This document shows positions 51,240-60,555 of a stretch of 64,000 nucleotides of DNA, in pieces (within the stretch, counting starts at the first letter, position 1; each line of letters starts with the position of its first letter). Origin of the DNA: G965213525 sp965213525 (GTDB taxonomy: Bacteria > Actinomycetota > Acidimicrobiia > Acidimicrobiales > Poriferisodalaceae). The notes under the pieces were generated by a model. The model worked only from the letters and a program-made list of their open reading frames with translations, had not been told where the DNA came from and did not search any database. The position numbers were made by a program, and so were the translations under genes. Location: assembly GCA_965213525.1 (NCBI GenBank), contig OZ243889.1, forward strand, positions 1,364,001 to 1,428,000. Reading direction: 5' to 3'.

Positions 51240-51743
51240 TCAGGCGCCGAGGCGCAGCCCCAGGTCGGCCAGCTTGGTGGCTGCCATCTCGTTGGAGGTG
51301 TCGAGGATGCAGGCGATGGCGCGCAGGTCGTCGCGGCGGATGGTCAGCATGCGACCGTTGAAGTCCTGGCGCTGCATCTGGACCATGTGCAGGTAGCGGC
51401 CGAGCATGGCGGCCTCTGGCCCGGTCAGCGACTCGAGCCGGGTGAGGTCGATCGTGACGTTGGACTCGTCGCGCAGGTCGATGACGTCGAGGTCGGCGTC
51501 GTCGTCGGTGCGGGGCAGCAGCTGTGACACCGGCACGTTGTAGAACCGGGCCAGCCGCTGCAGCCGCGGCACCGAGATCGCTCGCTCACCCCGCTCGTAG
51601 GCGCCGAGCACCGACGCCTTGAACTCGTGCTCGGAGTCGGCCTCGACGTCTTGGAGCGACATGCGCTTCTGGCGGCGGATCGCTCGCAGACGCTCCCCGA
51701 CCCGCTTCCCATAGACGGTCTGAAGCTCGTCCGTCTCGTCCAT
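51240..51743 (-). CDS. bldD: BldD-like c-di-GMP-responsive transcriptional regulator
   Basis: BldD represses developmental and antibiotic genes in Streptomyces when bound to c-di-GMP. The 167-residue protein has an N-terminal XRE-type helix-turn-helix (about residues 12-78: RLRAIRRQKRMSLQDVE and GAYERGERAISVPRLQRLA). Its C-terminal domain has RQD (125-127) and RRDD (136-139) separated by eight residues, matching the RxD-X8-RxxD c-di-GMP signature. GGAGG precedes the ATG by seven bases. The diguanylate cyclase at 33.6 kb could supply the ligand. Confidence 0.9.
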   Translation of the reverse strand: MDETDELQTVYGKRVGERLRAIRRQKRMSLQDVEADSEHEFKASVLGAYERGERAISVPRLQRLARFYNVPVSQLLPRTDDDADLDVIDLRDESNVTIDLTRLESLTGPEAAMLGRYLHMVQMQRQDFNGRMLTIRRDDLRAIACILDTSNEMAATKLADLGLRLGA

Positions 51744-51812
51744 ACCACCACCTCCGTCACGCTCAGGCTCGGCCCATGACGCTCCGGGACCAAACTCGCT
51801 GTCGCATGGAGA

Positions 51813-52493
51813 CTAGCAGCACTCTCCGTAGCGTCGAATCCCGTCATGCCGTAGCTGGGTGAGCGAGACGGCGGCAGCGAGCGCAGCCGTCTCCACCCTC
51901 AGCACGTGCGGTCCGAGGCCGATCGGCGACCGATCGCCTCGGGCGGCGCGCTCGTGGTCTGACCAACCTCCCTCCGGACCGATCAGCACCGTCGGACGAT
52001 CGAGCGTGGGTCTCGCCGCCCCACCGAGGTCGGCGTGAGAGGTGCACACGCCGTCGAGCTCAGACGGCCGGGCCGGGCCGTCGACGGTGAGCAGGCGCAC
52101 CTGACGGGACTGCGTGGCCGCCTCCCTGGCGATGCGCGCCAGCCGCTCGAGGTTGCGACGCGCCCGAGCGCCGTCCCAGCGCACCACCGAGCGGTCACAG
52201 GCCAAGATCACGATCCGGTCGACACCGAGCTCGGTCAGCTTCTGGGTCATCCACTCGGTGCGATCACCCTTGGTGGCGGGCACGCCGATCGTGATCGAGG
52301 GGGTGGGCGCGGCGACGACGACGACCTCACCGGTGATCTCCAGCGACGCGCCGGCGCCCAGCACCGCCGGCCGCCACGCCCCCTGCCCGTCGCTGATCGT
52401 CAACGAGTCCCCGACCCTCGTTCGCCTCACCCGCACCAGGTGGTGGGCGTCACCGTCGTCGAGGACCGGCTCGTCGAGGGAGCCGACGAACAC
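51813..52493 (-). CDS. rsmE: 16S rRNA m3U1498 methyltransferase RsmE
   Basis: RsmE methylates U1498 of 16S rRNA. The 226-residue product has the PUA-like N-terminus (VFVGSLDEPVLDDGDAHHLVRV), the SPOUT-fold KGDRTEWMTQKLTELGV segment, and the knot motif VLIGPEGGWSDHE. The C-terminus LRVETAALAAAVSLTQ is typical. The GTG at 52493 matches usual starts; upstream in-frame sequence overlapping dnaJ is Arg/Pro-rich. It follows dnaJ as in many bacteria. Confidence 0.92.
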   Translation of the reverse strand: MFVGSLDEPVLDDGDAHHLVRVRRTRVGDSLTISDGQGAWRPAVLGAGASLEITGEVVVVAAPTPSITIGVPATKGDRTEWMTQKLTELGVDRIVILACDRSVVRWDGARARRNLERLARIAREAATQSRQVRLLTVDGPARPSELDGVCTSHADLGGAARPTLDRPTVLIGPEGGWSDHERAARGDRSPIGLGPHVLRVETAALAAAVSLTQLRHDGIRRYGECC

Positions 52494-52590
52494 GTGCGGG
52501 CCACCCGTCCCATCAGGAGGTCGGGCCCCGTGGCCGCCAGCCCCGGGCTCGCTCAACTCGGCGTGCTCGACATCGCGCAGCTCGGCTGGC

Positions 52591-53730
52591 TCACCGGAAC
52601 GCCGAGCGCAGCCGGGAGAACAACCCGCCCTCGGGCGCCTCGGCGACGGCCTCACCCCTCAGCTCGGCGAGCTCTCGCAACAGCTCCTCCTGGCGCTCGT
52701 CGAGGTCGTGGGGCACGACGACGCGCAGCGAGACCACCAGGTCGCCCCGTCCTCGTCCCTCCAGGCGGGGCACGCCCCGTCCCCGCAGGCGCACCACGTC
52801 ACCGGACTGGGTCCCGGGCTCGACCACGAGCTCGGTGAGCCCGTCCTCACCGTGATCGGTCTCGGCGTCGAGGGTCGAGAAGGCGAGGCGGGCGCCGAGC
52901 GTGGCCTGGGTCAAGGCAACCTCGATCTCCTCGTGCAGGTCGGCTCCCCGGCGCACGAACCGGTCGTGGGGGCGGACGCGCACGTGGACGTACAGATCAC
53001 CCGCCGAACCGCCCCGCGGTCCCACCGCGCCCCGACCGGTGAGGCGCAGCGTGGCGCCGTCGTCGATGCCGGGAGGCACCCGAACCTGGTAGTCGACGTC
53101 GCCGATGGTGCGGCCCTCGCCCCGGCAGTCGCCGCACGGGTCTCGGACCACCTCGCCGAGGCCTGAGCACTCGGGACAGACCGCGGTCGACACGACCTGA
53201 CCGAGGAAGGACTGGCGCACCTGGCGCACCTGGCCGGCCCCGCCGCAGCGCACGCAGCTGATCGGGCTCGTGCCCTCCGCGGCGCCCGTGCCGTCACAGG
53301 TCTCGCACCGGGTGGCGCTGCGCACCGTGACCGACGTCTCGCCGCCGAAGACCGCCTCGACGAACTCGACCTCGGCGACCACCTCGAGATCGACGCCCCG
53401 GGGCGGGCCGCTCGAGCCGCCTCTCGAGCCGCCGAAGGGGCTCTGGCCGCCGAAGAACGCGTCGAAGATGTCTGACACCGAGCCGAAGCCCGAGAAGGGA
53501 TCGCCACCGCCGGCGCCCCCGGTGGTGCCGAACCGGTCGAAGCGCCGCCGCTTCTCGGGGTCAGAGAGGATCTCATAGGCCGCCGAGATCTCCTTGAACC
53601 GCGCCTCGGCCGCAGGGTCGCCGGGGTTCGCGTCAGGATGCAGCTCGCGTGCGAGCTTGCGGTAGGAGCGCTTGATCTCGTCAGGGGCCGCCGACCGGGA
53701 CACCCCGAGCAGCTCGTAGGGGTCGGTCAT
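52591..53730 (-). CDS. dnaJ: Chaperone DnaJ
   Basis: The 379-residue co-chaperone has a J domain with HPD (LARELHPDANPGD), a Gly/Phe-rich region, four CxxCxGxG zinc repeats (CETCDGTG, CVRCGGAG, CPECSGLG, CGDCRGEG), and the C-terminal substrate domains. ATG at 53730 starts the J domain; TATCCT lies 8 bases before it without a Shine-Dalgarno sequence. It is 75 bases after hrcA, the HrcA-regulated arrangement of many bacteria. Confidence 0.96.
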   Translation of the reverse strand: MTDPYELLGVSRSAAPDEIKRSYRKLARELHPDANPGDPAAEARFKEISAAYEILSDPEKRRRFDRFGTTGGAGGGDPFSGFGSVSDIFDAFFGGQSPFGGSRGGSSGPPRGVDLEVVAEVEFVEAVFGGETSVTVRSATRCETCDGTGAAEGTSPISCVRCGGAGQVRQVRQSFLGQVVSTAVCPECSGLGEVVRDPCGDCRGEGRTIGDVDYQVRVPPGIDDGATLRLTGRGAVGPRGGSAGDLYVHVRVRPHDRFVRRGADLHEEIEVALTQATLGARLAFSTLDAETDHGEDGLTELVVEPGTQSGDVVRLRGRGVPRLEGRGRGDLVVSLRVVVPHDLDERQEELLRELAELRGEAVAEAPEGGLFSRLRSAFR

Positions 53731-53738
53731 CGCGGTCA

Positions 53739-53744
53739 AGGATA
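53739..53744 (-). promoter_or_regulatory. Putative -10 box of dnaJ (leaderless)
   Basis: TATCCT on the minus strand lies 8 bases before the ATG at 53730, suggesting a dnaJ promoter separate from hrcA. Confidence 0.5.
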
Positions 53745-53805
53745 CGGCCGAGCGGACCGGCGCGGTCTGACCGACCCGCCACACACCTGGGTGGGGATCT
53801 GGGGC

Positions 53806-54804
53806 TCAGTCGTCGCTGAGCGACCGGCCGAGCCGGCGACTGACGACCCCGACCGCCGCCAAGGCCTGGGGGTAGTTCATCCGCGTCGGCCCGAGGACCC
53901 CGATGGTGCCAGCCGGCTGTCCCTCGACGTCATAGGGGGCCAGCACCACCGAGCAGTCAGCGAGTGGCTCGAGCCCCGTCTCCGAACCGATCGCCACCGA
54001 CAGCCCCCGGTCGAGCAGCTCGCGCAGCATCGCGATGACGGCGTACTCCTCTTCGAGGATGCGCAACACCCTCGATACGCTCTCGATGGCGTCGAACTGC
54101 TCGACGACGGCCGAGGCGCCGCCGACGTAGATGCGTTCGTCGTGCCCGCCGCACGCCACCGCCACCGCCGCGCCGGCCACGTCGTCGACGACGGCGTCGC
54201 CCGAACGGCGGGCGATGGTCAACACATCGCTGCCGCACTCGCCCACCAGCGTCTCGGCGACGATCCTGCGGACGTCATCGAGCTGGTCCTCGCTCAGCTC
54301 GACGGGACTGATGACGGTGTGCTTGTCGACCGAGCCGCTCGTCGAGACCGTGACGAGCAGCAGCATGGTGGGGGTGAGCGGCACGAGCTGGGCCGAAGCG
54401 CACCGGGCGGCCTCGTTGCCCGGGGGGACCACCACCGCAGCCAACGAGGTGAGACCGGCGAGCAGGGCCGAGGTCTCCTGGAGGACGGCCTCGACCTCGC
54501 CGTGGGCCTGGTCGAAGAAGTCGCGGACCCGTTGGGCGTCGGGGCCCGTCAGGCCCCCTGGGCGGAGGTGGTCGACGAAGTGCCGGTACCCCTTCTCGGT
54601 CGGCACGCGCCCGGCGCTGGTGTGGGGCTGGTGCAAGAAGCCCTCGTGTTCGAGGGCGGCCATCTCGTTGCGCACGGTGGCCGATGAGACAGAGGTGGCG
54701 AGACGGGCGACGATGCGCCCCGATCCGACCGGTTGGTCGGTCTCGATGTACTGCTCGACGATGGCGCTGAGGATGGCGGCCTTGCGATCGTCGAGGTCGC
54801 CCAC
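53806..54804 (-). CDS. hrcA: Heat-inducible transcription repressor HrcA
   Basis: HrcA binds CIRCE elements and represses heat-shock genes. The 332-residue protein has a winged-helix N-terminus (ILSAIVEQYIETDQPVGS and SSATVRNEMAALEHEGFLHQPHTSAGR) and a C-terminal GAF-like domain ending in NYPQALAAVGVVSRRL. GTG at 54804 is preceded by GGAGG. I saw no CIRCE-like inverted repeat upstream of hrcA or dnaJ. Confidence 0.94.
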   Translation of the reverse strand: MGDLDDRKAAILSAIVEQYIETDQPVGSGRIVARLATSVSSATVRNEMAALEHEGFLHQPHTSAGRVPTEKGYRHFVDHLRPGGLTGPDAQRVRDFFDQAHGEVEAVLQETSALLAGLTSLAAVVVPPGNEAARCASAQLVPLTPTMLLLVTVSTSGSVDKHTVISPVELSEDQLDDVRRIVAETLVGECGSDVLTIARRSGDAVVDDVAGAAVAVACGGHDERIYVGGASAVVEQFDAIESVSRVLRILEEEYAVIAMLRELLDRGLSVAIGSETGLEPLADCSVVLAPYDVEGQPAGTIGVLGPTRMNYPQALAAVGVVSRRLGRSLSDD

Positions 54805-54893
54805 GTTCTCACCTCCCACCCGTCGTCGTCGGGGATCCCCCACAGCGTACCGAGACGTCGAGCGGCCCCGGGGTTCAGCCGGGCCCGGCGGGG

Positions 54894-56678
54894 TCAGTCG
54901 TCGAGGCGCAGCGCCGAGACGAAGGCCTCGTTGGGCACCTCGACGCGGCCGATGTTCTTCATCCGCTTCTTGCCCTGCTTCTGGCGGTCGAGGAGCTTGC
55001 GCTTGCGAGTGATGTCCCCGCCGTAGCACTTGGCCAGCACGTCCTTGCGCTTGGCCTTGACGGTCTCACGGGCGATGATCCGGCCCCCGATGGCGGCCTG
55101 GATGGGCACGTCGAACATCTGGCGGGGGATCAGCTCCTTCAGCTTCTCTGACATCCGCCGCCCGTAGTCGTAGGCCTTGTCACGGTGCACGATCGACGAG
55201 AACGCATCGACGGGATCGCCGTTCAACAGCACGTCGACCTTGACCAGGTCGGCCTCGGCGTAGCCGGCGGGTTCGTAGTCGAGGCTGGCGTAGCCCTGGG
55301 TGCGGCTCTTCAGCTGATCGAAGAAGTCGGTGACGACCTCGGCCAACGGGATCGTGTACCGCAACTCGATGCGCTCGGGTGACAGGTACTCCATGTTGGT
55401 CATCTCGCCACGCCGGGTGACGCACAGGTCCATGATCGTGCCGGTGTAGGACGACGGGGCGATGACCGAGATGCGCAACGTCGGTTCGCTGATCGCCCCG
55501 ACCGAAGCCATCGGCGGCACCTCGCTCGGGTTGTCGACCACGACGTCGGCGCCGGTGTCGAGGCGGACGTGGTACTCCACCGATGGAGCCGTGGCGATGA
55601 GATCGAGGTCGTGCTCGCGCTCGAGCCGCTCCCGCACGATCTCCATGTGCAACAAGCCGAGGAACCCGCACCGGAAGCCGAACCCGAGCGCGACGGAGGT
55701 CTCGGGCTCGTAGGTGATCGAGGCGTCGTTGAGCTTGAGGCGGTCGAGCGCCTCGCGCAGGTCGCCGTAGGCGTCGCCCTCGATCGGGTAGAGCCCGCAG
55801 AACACCATCGGCTGGGGGTCGCGATAGCCCTCGAGGGGCTTCTCGACCGGATCGGTGGCCGTGGTGACGGTGTCACCCGAGCGGGCGATGCCCACATCCT
55901 TGATGCCGGCGATGAGGTAGCCGACCTCGCCCGGCCCGAGGCCGGCGACCGGGGTGCTCACGGGGCTGCGGACGCCGATCTCCTCGGCGACGTGGGTGGT
56001 GCCGCCGTGCCAGAAGCGGATGCGCTCACCCGGGCGCAGCGATCCGTCGACCACCCGCACCGAGGACACCACGCCCCGGTACTGGTCGAAGTTCGAGTCG
56101 AACACCAACGCCCTCGTCGGCGCATCGGGATCGCCGCTCGGTGCGGGGATGCGGGCCACCACGGCGTCGAGCAACTCGGGCACGCCCTCACCGGTCTTGG
56201 CCGAGATGCGCAGCACGTCGTCGGCGGCGATGCCCAGGACCTGCTCGATCTCACCGGCGTACAGCTCGGGATCGGCGGCCGGCAGGTCGATCTTGTTGAG
56301 CACGGCGACGATCTCGAGATCGTGCTCCAGCGCCAGGTAGCAGTTGGCCAGCGTCTGGGCCTCGATGCCCTGGGCGGCATCGACGACGAGGACGACTCCC
56401 TCGCACGCAGCGAGCGAACGGCTGACCTCGTAGCCGAAGTCGACGTGGCCGGGGGTGTCGATGAGGTGCAGGACGTGCTCCCGCCAGGGAACCCTCACGT
56501 TCTGGGCCTTGATCGTGATGCCCCGCTCGCGCTCGAGGTCCATCGAGTCGAGGTACTGCGCCCGCATCGATCGCTCGTCGACCGCCCCGGTCAGCTCGAG
56601 GATGCGATCTGACAGGGTCGACTTGCCGTGGTCGATGTGGGCGATGATCGAGAAGTTGCGGATGCGGGCGAGGTCCAT
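54894..56678 (-). CDS. lepA: Elongation factor 4 (LepA)
   Basis: LepA is a ribosome-associated GTPase linked to translation and initiation. The 594-residue protein has the P-loop [26 protein letters not shown], and a C-terminal LepA domain ending [18 protein letters not shown]. Length and domain order are standard. The ATG at 56678 begins [19 protein letters not shown] box lies 12 bases upstream of it. Confidence 0.98.
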   Translation of the reverse strand: MDLARIRNFSIIAHIDHGKSTLSDRILELTGAVDERSMRAQYLDSMDLERERGITIKAQNVRVPWREHVLHLIDTPGHVDFGYEVSRSLAACEGVVLVVDAAQGIEAQTLANCYLALEHDLEIVAVLNKIDLPAADPELYAGEIEQVLGIAADDVLRISAKTGEGVPELLDAVVARIPAPSGDPDAPTRALVFDSNFDQYRGVVSSVRVVDGSLRPGERIRFWHGGTTHVAEEIGVRSPVSTPVAGLGPGEVGYLIAGIKDVGIARSGDTVTTATDPVEKPLEGYRDPQPMVFCGLYPIEGDAYGDLREALDRLKLNDASITYEPETSVALGFGFRCGFLGLLHMEIVRERLEREHDLDLIATAPSVEYHVRLDTGADVVVDNPSEVPPMASVGAISEPTLRISVIAPSSYTGTIMDLCVTRRGEMTNMEYLSPERIELRYTIPLAEVVTDFFDQLKSRTQGYASLDYEPAGYAEADLVKVDVLLNGDPVDAFSSIVHRDKAYDYGRRMSEKLKELIPRQMFDVPIQAAIGGRIIARETVKAKRKDVLAKCYGGDITRKRKLLDRQKQGKKRMKNIGRVEVPNEAFVSALRLDD

Positions 56679-56866
56679 GAGCTGGTCGCCACGTTACCGA
56701 CCACCCGTGGCGAGTCGGCCCCGGCGGGAGGGCGACGACGGCGTCGGCGAGGCGCTGCTACCGTGACCGGCTCGCCGGCTCGACATCGCTGACCGACGCC
56801 TGCCCCACGGCGGGCCCGTGCCGTCGTCGCCTGCGCTGACCGCCACGATCATCTGAGAGGGCCGAC

Positions 56867-57142
56867 ATGGCCAACATCGCCAGCCAGATCAAGCGCAACC
56901 GCCAGAACGAACGACGACGCCTGCGCAACAAGGCGGTCCGCTCGGAGATCCGCACCCGCGCCAAGGCCGCCGCCGAGGCCGTCGGCACCGACGACGCCGA
57001 GACGGCGCGGCGCGCCGCCATCAGTCGCATCGACAAGGCCGCAGCCAAGGGCCAGCTGCACCGCAACACCGCCGCCCGCAAGAAGTCACGTCTCATGGCC
57101 CGCCTCGCCCGCGCCGGCGAGGAGCAGGCGACATCGGCCTGA
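56867..57142 (+). CDS. rpsT: Ribosomal protein S20
   Basis: The 91-residue basic protein (MANIASQIKRNRQNERRR...) forms three helices and binds 16S rRNA in the small subunit. GAGAGGG precedes the ATG. It is divergent from lepA and convergent with holA, a common arrangement. A short GC-rich hairpin (CGCCGGG...CCCGGCG) lies after its stop and may terminate. Confidence 0.97.
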   Translation: MANIASQIKRNRQNERRRLRNKAVRSEIRTRAKAAAEAVGTDDAETARRAAISRIDKAAAKGQLHRNTAARKKSRLMARLARAGEEQATSA

Positions 57143-57236
57143 GCTGAGGCGACCGCGCCGGGCGGGGCCCCGGCGACGACGACCTGGCGCGCACCGGGTG
57201 CCGGGTCCGATCAGCGAGAGCCGCGGCCGGGGGATC

Positions 57237-58229
57237 TCAGCGGCGTCGTCGACGGGGGTCGGCCATGCGGGCGACCGCCACCTCGATGACGGTCCGGGGA
57301 TCGAGTCCACTCGCTCCCTTCAGATCGAGATCGGCGCCGGCCAACAGACCGACCTGGTCGCGCAGCGTCGCCGGGCCGAGACGCCGCAGACGGGCCAGCG
57401 CCTTCTTGGCCGGGAACGTCGACCCCTTGGTACCGAGCGCCTCGGCCGCCGTTCGCTCGTCGGTGGCGCCGCTGCCGTCGAGTCGCAGGGCCTGCTCGAC
57501 GTGACGTTGCAACAGGGCGACGACCTGAAGGGGGTGCATCTCGCCCTCGAGCAGCCGACCGAGGGCACGCAGCGCAGCGGCGACGTCGCCGTCGTCGATC
57601 GGGTCGGTCAGGTCCCAGGGCTTGAGCCCGCCGCGCTCACCCAGGTAGGGCCGCACGTCATCTGCCCCGACCCGGACCTCTGGGCCGTGCACGGCCGCCA
57701 GCGTGTCGAGGATCGCCTCGAGCCGGGACACGTCCTCGCCGAGGTGGTCCACGATCAGGCGCAGAGCCGCCGGTTCGAGATCGATCCCGGCCGCGGCGAT
57801 GCGTTCGTCCACCCAGCTGCGCCGCGCCGGGGCCCGGCCGGGGGCCGACGCCGACAGCACCTGTCCCCCACCGGCGCGCACGGCGTCGTCGAGGCGCTTG
57901 GGCCGACGCCTGGTCTGCCCGGGCCGCCACTCGAGCACCCACCACGTGGTCAGCAGCGGGTCGGCCAGCGCCTCGCACAGCGGCGCCAGCTCGTCGACGC
58001 CGAACCGCTCGAGCTCACGAGCCACGACCACCCGACGATCGGCGAACAACGGCGGGGTGGCGCCGGCGTCGATGATCTCGGCGACCTCGACGTCCTCACC
58101 CCGCAGCTCGTGCACCGTGTCGGTGCGCATCCGGTCACCGACGGCCTCGGCGACCGCCCGAGCCACGGCGTTGGCCAGCAGCGTCTCGTCATCGCCGTGC
58201 AACAGCACGATCTGCGCCCCCGCCACCAC
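57237..58229 (-). CDS. holA: DNA polymerase III subunit delta (HolA)
   Basis: HolA is the wrench of the clamp loader that opens the beta clamp. The 330-residue product begins VVAGAQIVLLHGDDETLLANAV and has the three-domain layout with LIVDHLGEDVSRLEAILDTLA and a C-terminal helical collar. GTG at 58229 or 58226 are both possible; the longer upstream frame overlaps comEC antisense and is not protein-like. It directly follows comEC. Confidence 0.9.
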   Translation of the reverse strand: MVAGAQIVLLHGDDETLLANAVARAVAEAVGDRMRTDTVHELRGEDVEVAEIIDAGATPPLFADRRVVVARELERFGVDELAPLCEALADPLLTTWWVLEWRPGQTRRRPKRLDDAVRAGGGQVLSASAPGRAPARRSWVDERIAAAGIDLEPAALRLIVDHLGEDVSRLEAILDTLAAVHGPEVRVGADDVRPYLGERGGLKPWDLTDPIDDGDVAAALRALGRLLEGEMHPLQVVALLQRHVEQALRLDGSGATDERTAAEALGTKGSTFPAKKALARLRRLGPATLRDQVGLLAGADLDLKGASGLDPRTVIEVAVARMADPRRRRR

Positions 58230-58237
58230 GAGCGACG

Positions 58238-59644
58238 CTAGCGATCTCTCGCCCGACGGGCGGGTGAGCCGAGCACCAGCACCGCCCCGACGATCGCCGC
58301 CACCAACGCCACCCCGCCCGGCCCCAGGGTGGGCAACGGGGCGGCCGCCCCCGCGCGGGCGACGGCGTCGATCCACCCGACGAGCACCGCAGTCGGCACG
58401 TGGACGAGCCCAGCGACCGGGGGTGCGACCCCGGCGACCAACCCCGCCGTCGCCCCCCACACCATCACCGGTCCTGCGGCCGGCACCGCCGGGAGGTTGG
58501 CGGGGAGGCTGGCGACGGCGACGCCCCCGAACGTGCTCACGAGCAGCGGCGCCACCCCGATCTGGGCGGCCAGGGTGATCGCCAGCGGGGTGCGAACCCA
58601 CGACGGGCCGGGCAGGGCGGATCGCAGCGGGCCTCCCAGCGCCACGATGCCGAGCGAGGCCGCCACCGACAACCGGAAGGCCACCGAGTGCACCAGCAGC
58701 GGATCGACGAGCACCAGCACCGCGACCGCCGCCCCGAGGAGGCGCAGCGATGACGTGGGCCGGCCACCGATGGAGGCGCCGAGGGCCAGGGCGGCCATCA
58801 CCGTGGCTCGCAGGACCGAGGGCTCGATGCGGGTGACCAGGGCGAAGACGCCGAGCACGACGAGACCGACGATGAGGCGAGTGGCCGGTGGGAGGCGGGC
58901 CAGCGCCGGCGCCGCCACCGCGAGCACGAAGGCGACGTTGGATCCGCTGACCGCCAGCAGGTGGCTGAGCCCGGCGTCTCGGAACCGGTCCCGCACCTCG
59001 GGTCGCTGCTCCCGGTCGTCCCCGACGACGAGACCGAGGAACAGCGCCCGGTCGTCGGCCCCGAGGGGCGACGCCCCCCTCGCCAGAGTCGAGCGGATGG
59101 TGGTGGCGACCCCGAGCGGGCCGCCCGCCGGCCGGTGCTGAGCGACGCGATCGACCACGAGGCGTCCGACGACGTGGCGGGACCGGAACCACCGCCGCTC
59201 GTCGTCGGTGGGCGCGACGACGCGTCCGGACAGGTGCACGACGTCGCCCATCGCCACCCGGTCGAGCACCCGGGCGGCGCCGCCGTGCGCGGTCGCCTCG
59301 AACCGTCGTCGTGCCAGGCGCACGTCGATGCGGACGCCGGCGCCGAGGGGACGGGGGTCACCCACGATGACGGCGTGGCTCGCCACCGGGCCGGGTCGGG
59401 GGTCGAGGAGACCGGCTTGGGCTCGTCCGCCGAGCACCACCGCGACCACGCCGGCGGCCAGCGTCACCGCCCACCAGCGGCGACCGGAGGCGACCAGGCC
59501 GACCACGACCAGGGTGGCGATCACGGCGAGGGCCAGCGCCGGCCCCGGTGGCGGGGCCGTCGGACGGGCGGTGCCGGCGAGCGCACCGAGCACGACGGCA
59601 GCCGGGATCGCAGCGTCACCCGCCACACGGCGCCGGGCGGTCAC
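58238..59644 (-). CDS. comEC: ComEC/Rec2-type DNA uptake channel protein
   Basis: The 468-residue membrane protein has an N-terminal OB-like region (VHLSGRVVAPTDD) and the Competence domain with GLSHLLAVSGSNVAFVLAV. About ten helices follow. It lacks the C-terminal metallo-beta-lactamase domain found in longer ComEC proteins. ComEC forms the channel moving single-stranded DNA inward. GTGA overlap with comEA shows co-translation. Confidence 0.92.
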   Translation of the reverse strand: MTARRRVAGDAAIPAAVVLGALAGTARPTAPPPGPALALAVIATLVVVGLVASGRRWWAVTLAAGVVAVVLGGRAQAGLLDPRPGPVASHAVIVGDPRPLGAGVRIDVRLARRRFEATAHGGAARVLDRVAMGDVVHLSGRVVAPTDDERRWFRSRHVVGRLVVDRVAQHRPAGGPLGVATTIRSTLARGASPLGADDRALFLGLVVGDDREQRPEVRDRFRDAGLSHLLAVSGSNVAFVLAVAAPALARLPPATRLIVGLVVLGVFALVTRIEPSVLRATVMAALALGASIGGRPTSSLRLLGAAVAVLVLVDPLLVHSVAFRLSVAASLGIVALGGPLRSALPGPSWVRTPLAITLAAQIGVAPLLVSTFGGVAVASLPANLPAVPAAGPVMVWGATAGLVAGVAPPVAGLVHVPTAVLVGWIDAVARAGAAAPLPTLGPGGVALVAAIVGAVLVLGSPARRARDR

Positions 59645-60477
59645 CCCGTCACCACGAGGTCGACCAGCGCCGCGAGCTTGGCCGGGCCGATGCCGGTGAC
59701 GTCGAGCAGATCGTCGACCTCGCCGAAGGACCCGATCTCGTCGCGGTGGGCGATGATCGCAGCAGCGATGGCCGGCCCGACCCCCGGCAGCTCCTCCAGC
59801 TGGGCGGGCGTGGCGGTGTTCAGGTCGAGCGGCGAGGCGGGGCTGGGGACCTCAGCGGACCCACCCCCTGCACCTGGCGCCGGCACCTCGGGCGGCGCCG
59901 GCTCGCCGACGCGGGGCACTGCGACGCGCTCGCCGTCGGTGAGCGGCGCGGCCAGGTTGACCCGATCGAGGTCGGCGTCGAGACGCGGTCCGCCAGCCGC
60001 ATCGAGGAGGTCATCGACGCGTGAACCGGGCGGCAGCTCGTAGAGGCCGGGCCGCAGGACCGCACCGGCGGCGTGGGCCACGACGGGGGCGGGCACCGGC
60101 GCTGGGGCGGTCGCCATCGGCAGCGCCGCCTCGACGCGCACGCCCGGGTCGTCGGCCCGGGGCCACCACCACCACACCCCGGCGACGACCGCGACGACGG
60201 CCACCAGGGCCGCAGCGACGAGATCGCCGCGCCACCACAGGGCCCGACGACGCCAGACATCGGCAGCGACCCCGTGTGATCGACCGACGACGAAGGGGTC
60301 ACTGGGCTCGTCGTCGGCCGATGGGGCCGGCGGGGGCCAACCCGGGGGCGGGTCATGGACGCTCGCGTCCCCAGCAGGTGGCACCGGCGACGGCCACCTC
60401 GCCGACGGTCCGGAGCCGTCGGGGCGTGACCCGGTGTCAGCAGGGGCCGACCGCCGGTCGCCTCGGTCGTCGCGCAC
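59641..60477 (-). CDS. comEA: ComEA-family DNA-binding protein
   Basis: The 278-residue protein has a Pro-rich cytosolic N-terminus, one membrane helix (LVAAALVAVVAVVAGVWWWWP), an SLBB domain (VVAHAAGAVLRPGLYELPPG), and a C-terminal helix-hairpin-helix pair (LNTATPAQLEELPGVGPAIA). ComEA binds incoming DNA outside the membrane. It is upstream of comEC in a GTGA-coupled operon. GGAG precedes the GTG by six bases. Confidence 0.92.
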   Translation of the reverse strand: MRDDRGDRRSAPADTGSRPDGSGPSARWPSPVPPAGDASVHDPPPGWPPPAPSADDEPSDPFVVGRSHGVAADVWRRRALWWRGDLVAAALVAVVAVVAGVWWWWPRADDPGVRVEAALPMATAPAPVPAPVVAHAAGAVLRPGLYELPPGSRVDDLLDAAGGPRLDADLDRVNLAAPLTDGERVAVPRVGEPAPPEVPAPGAGGGSAEVPSPASPLDLNTATPAQLEELPGVGPAIAAAIIAHRDEIGSFGEVDDLLDVTGIGPAKLAALVDLVVTG

Positions 60478-60555
60478 GGCGTGCTCCAGGCGCGGCGAGC
60501 CGCAGCGCTGGGGGAAGCGACGCCGAGGCTACCCGGCTCGACGGCGCCGGCGTGC

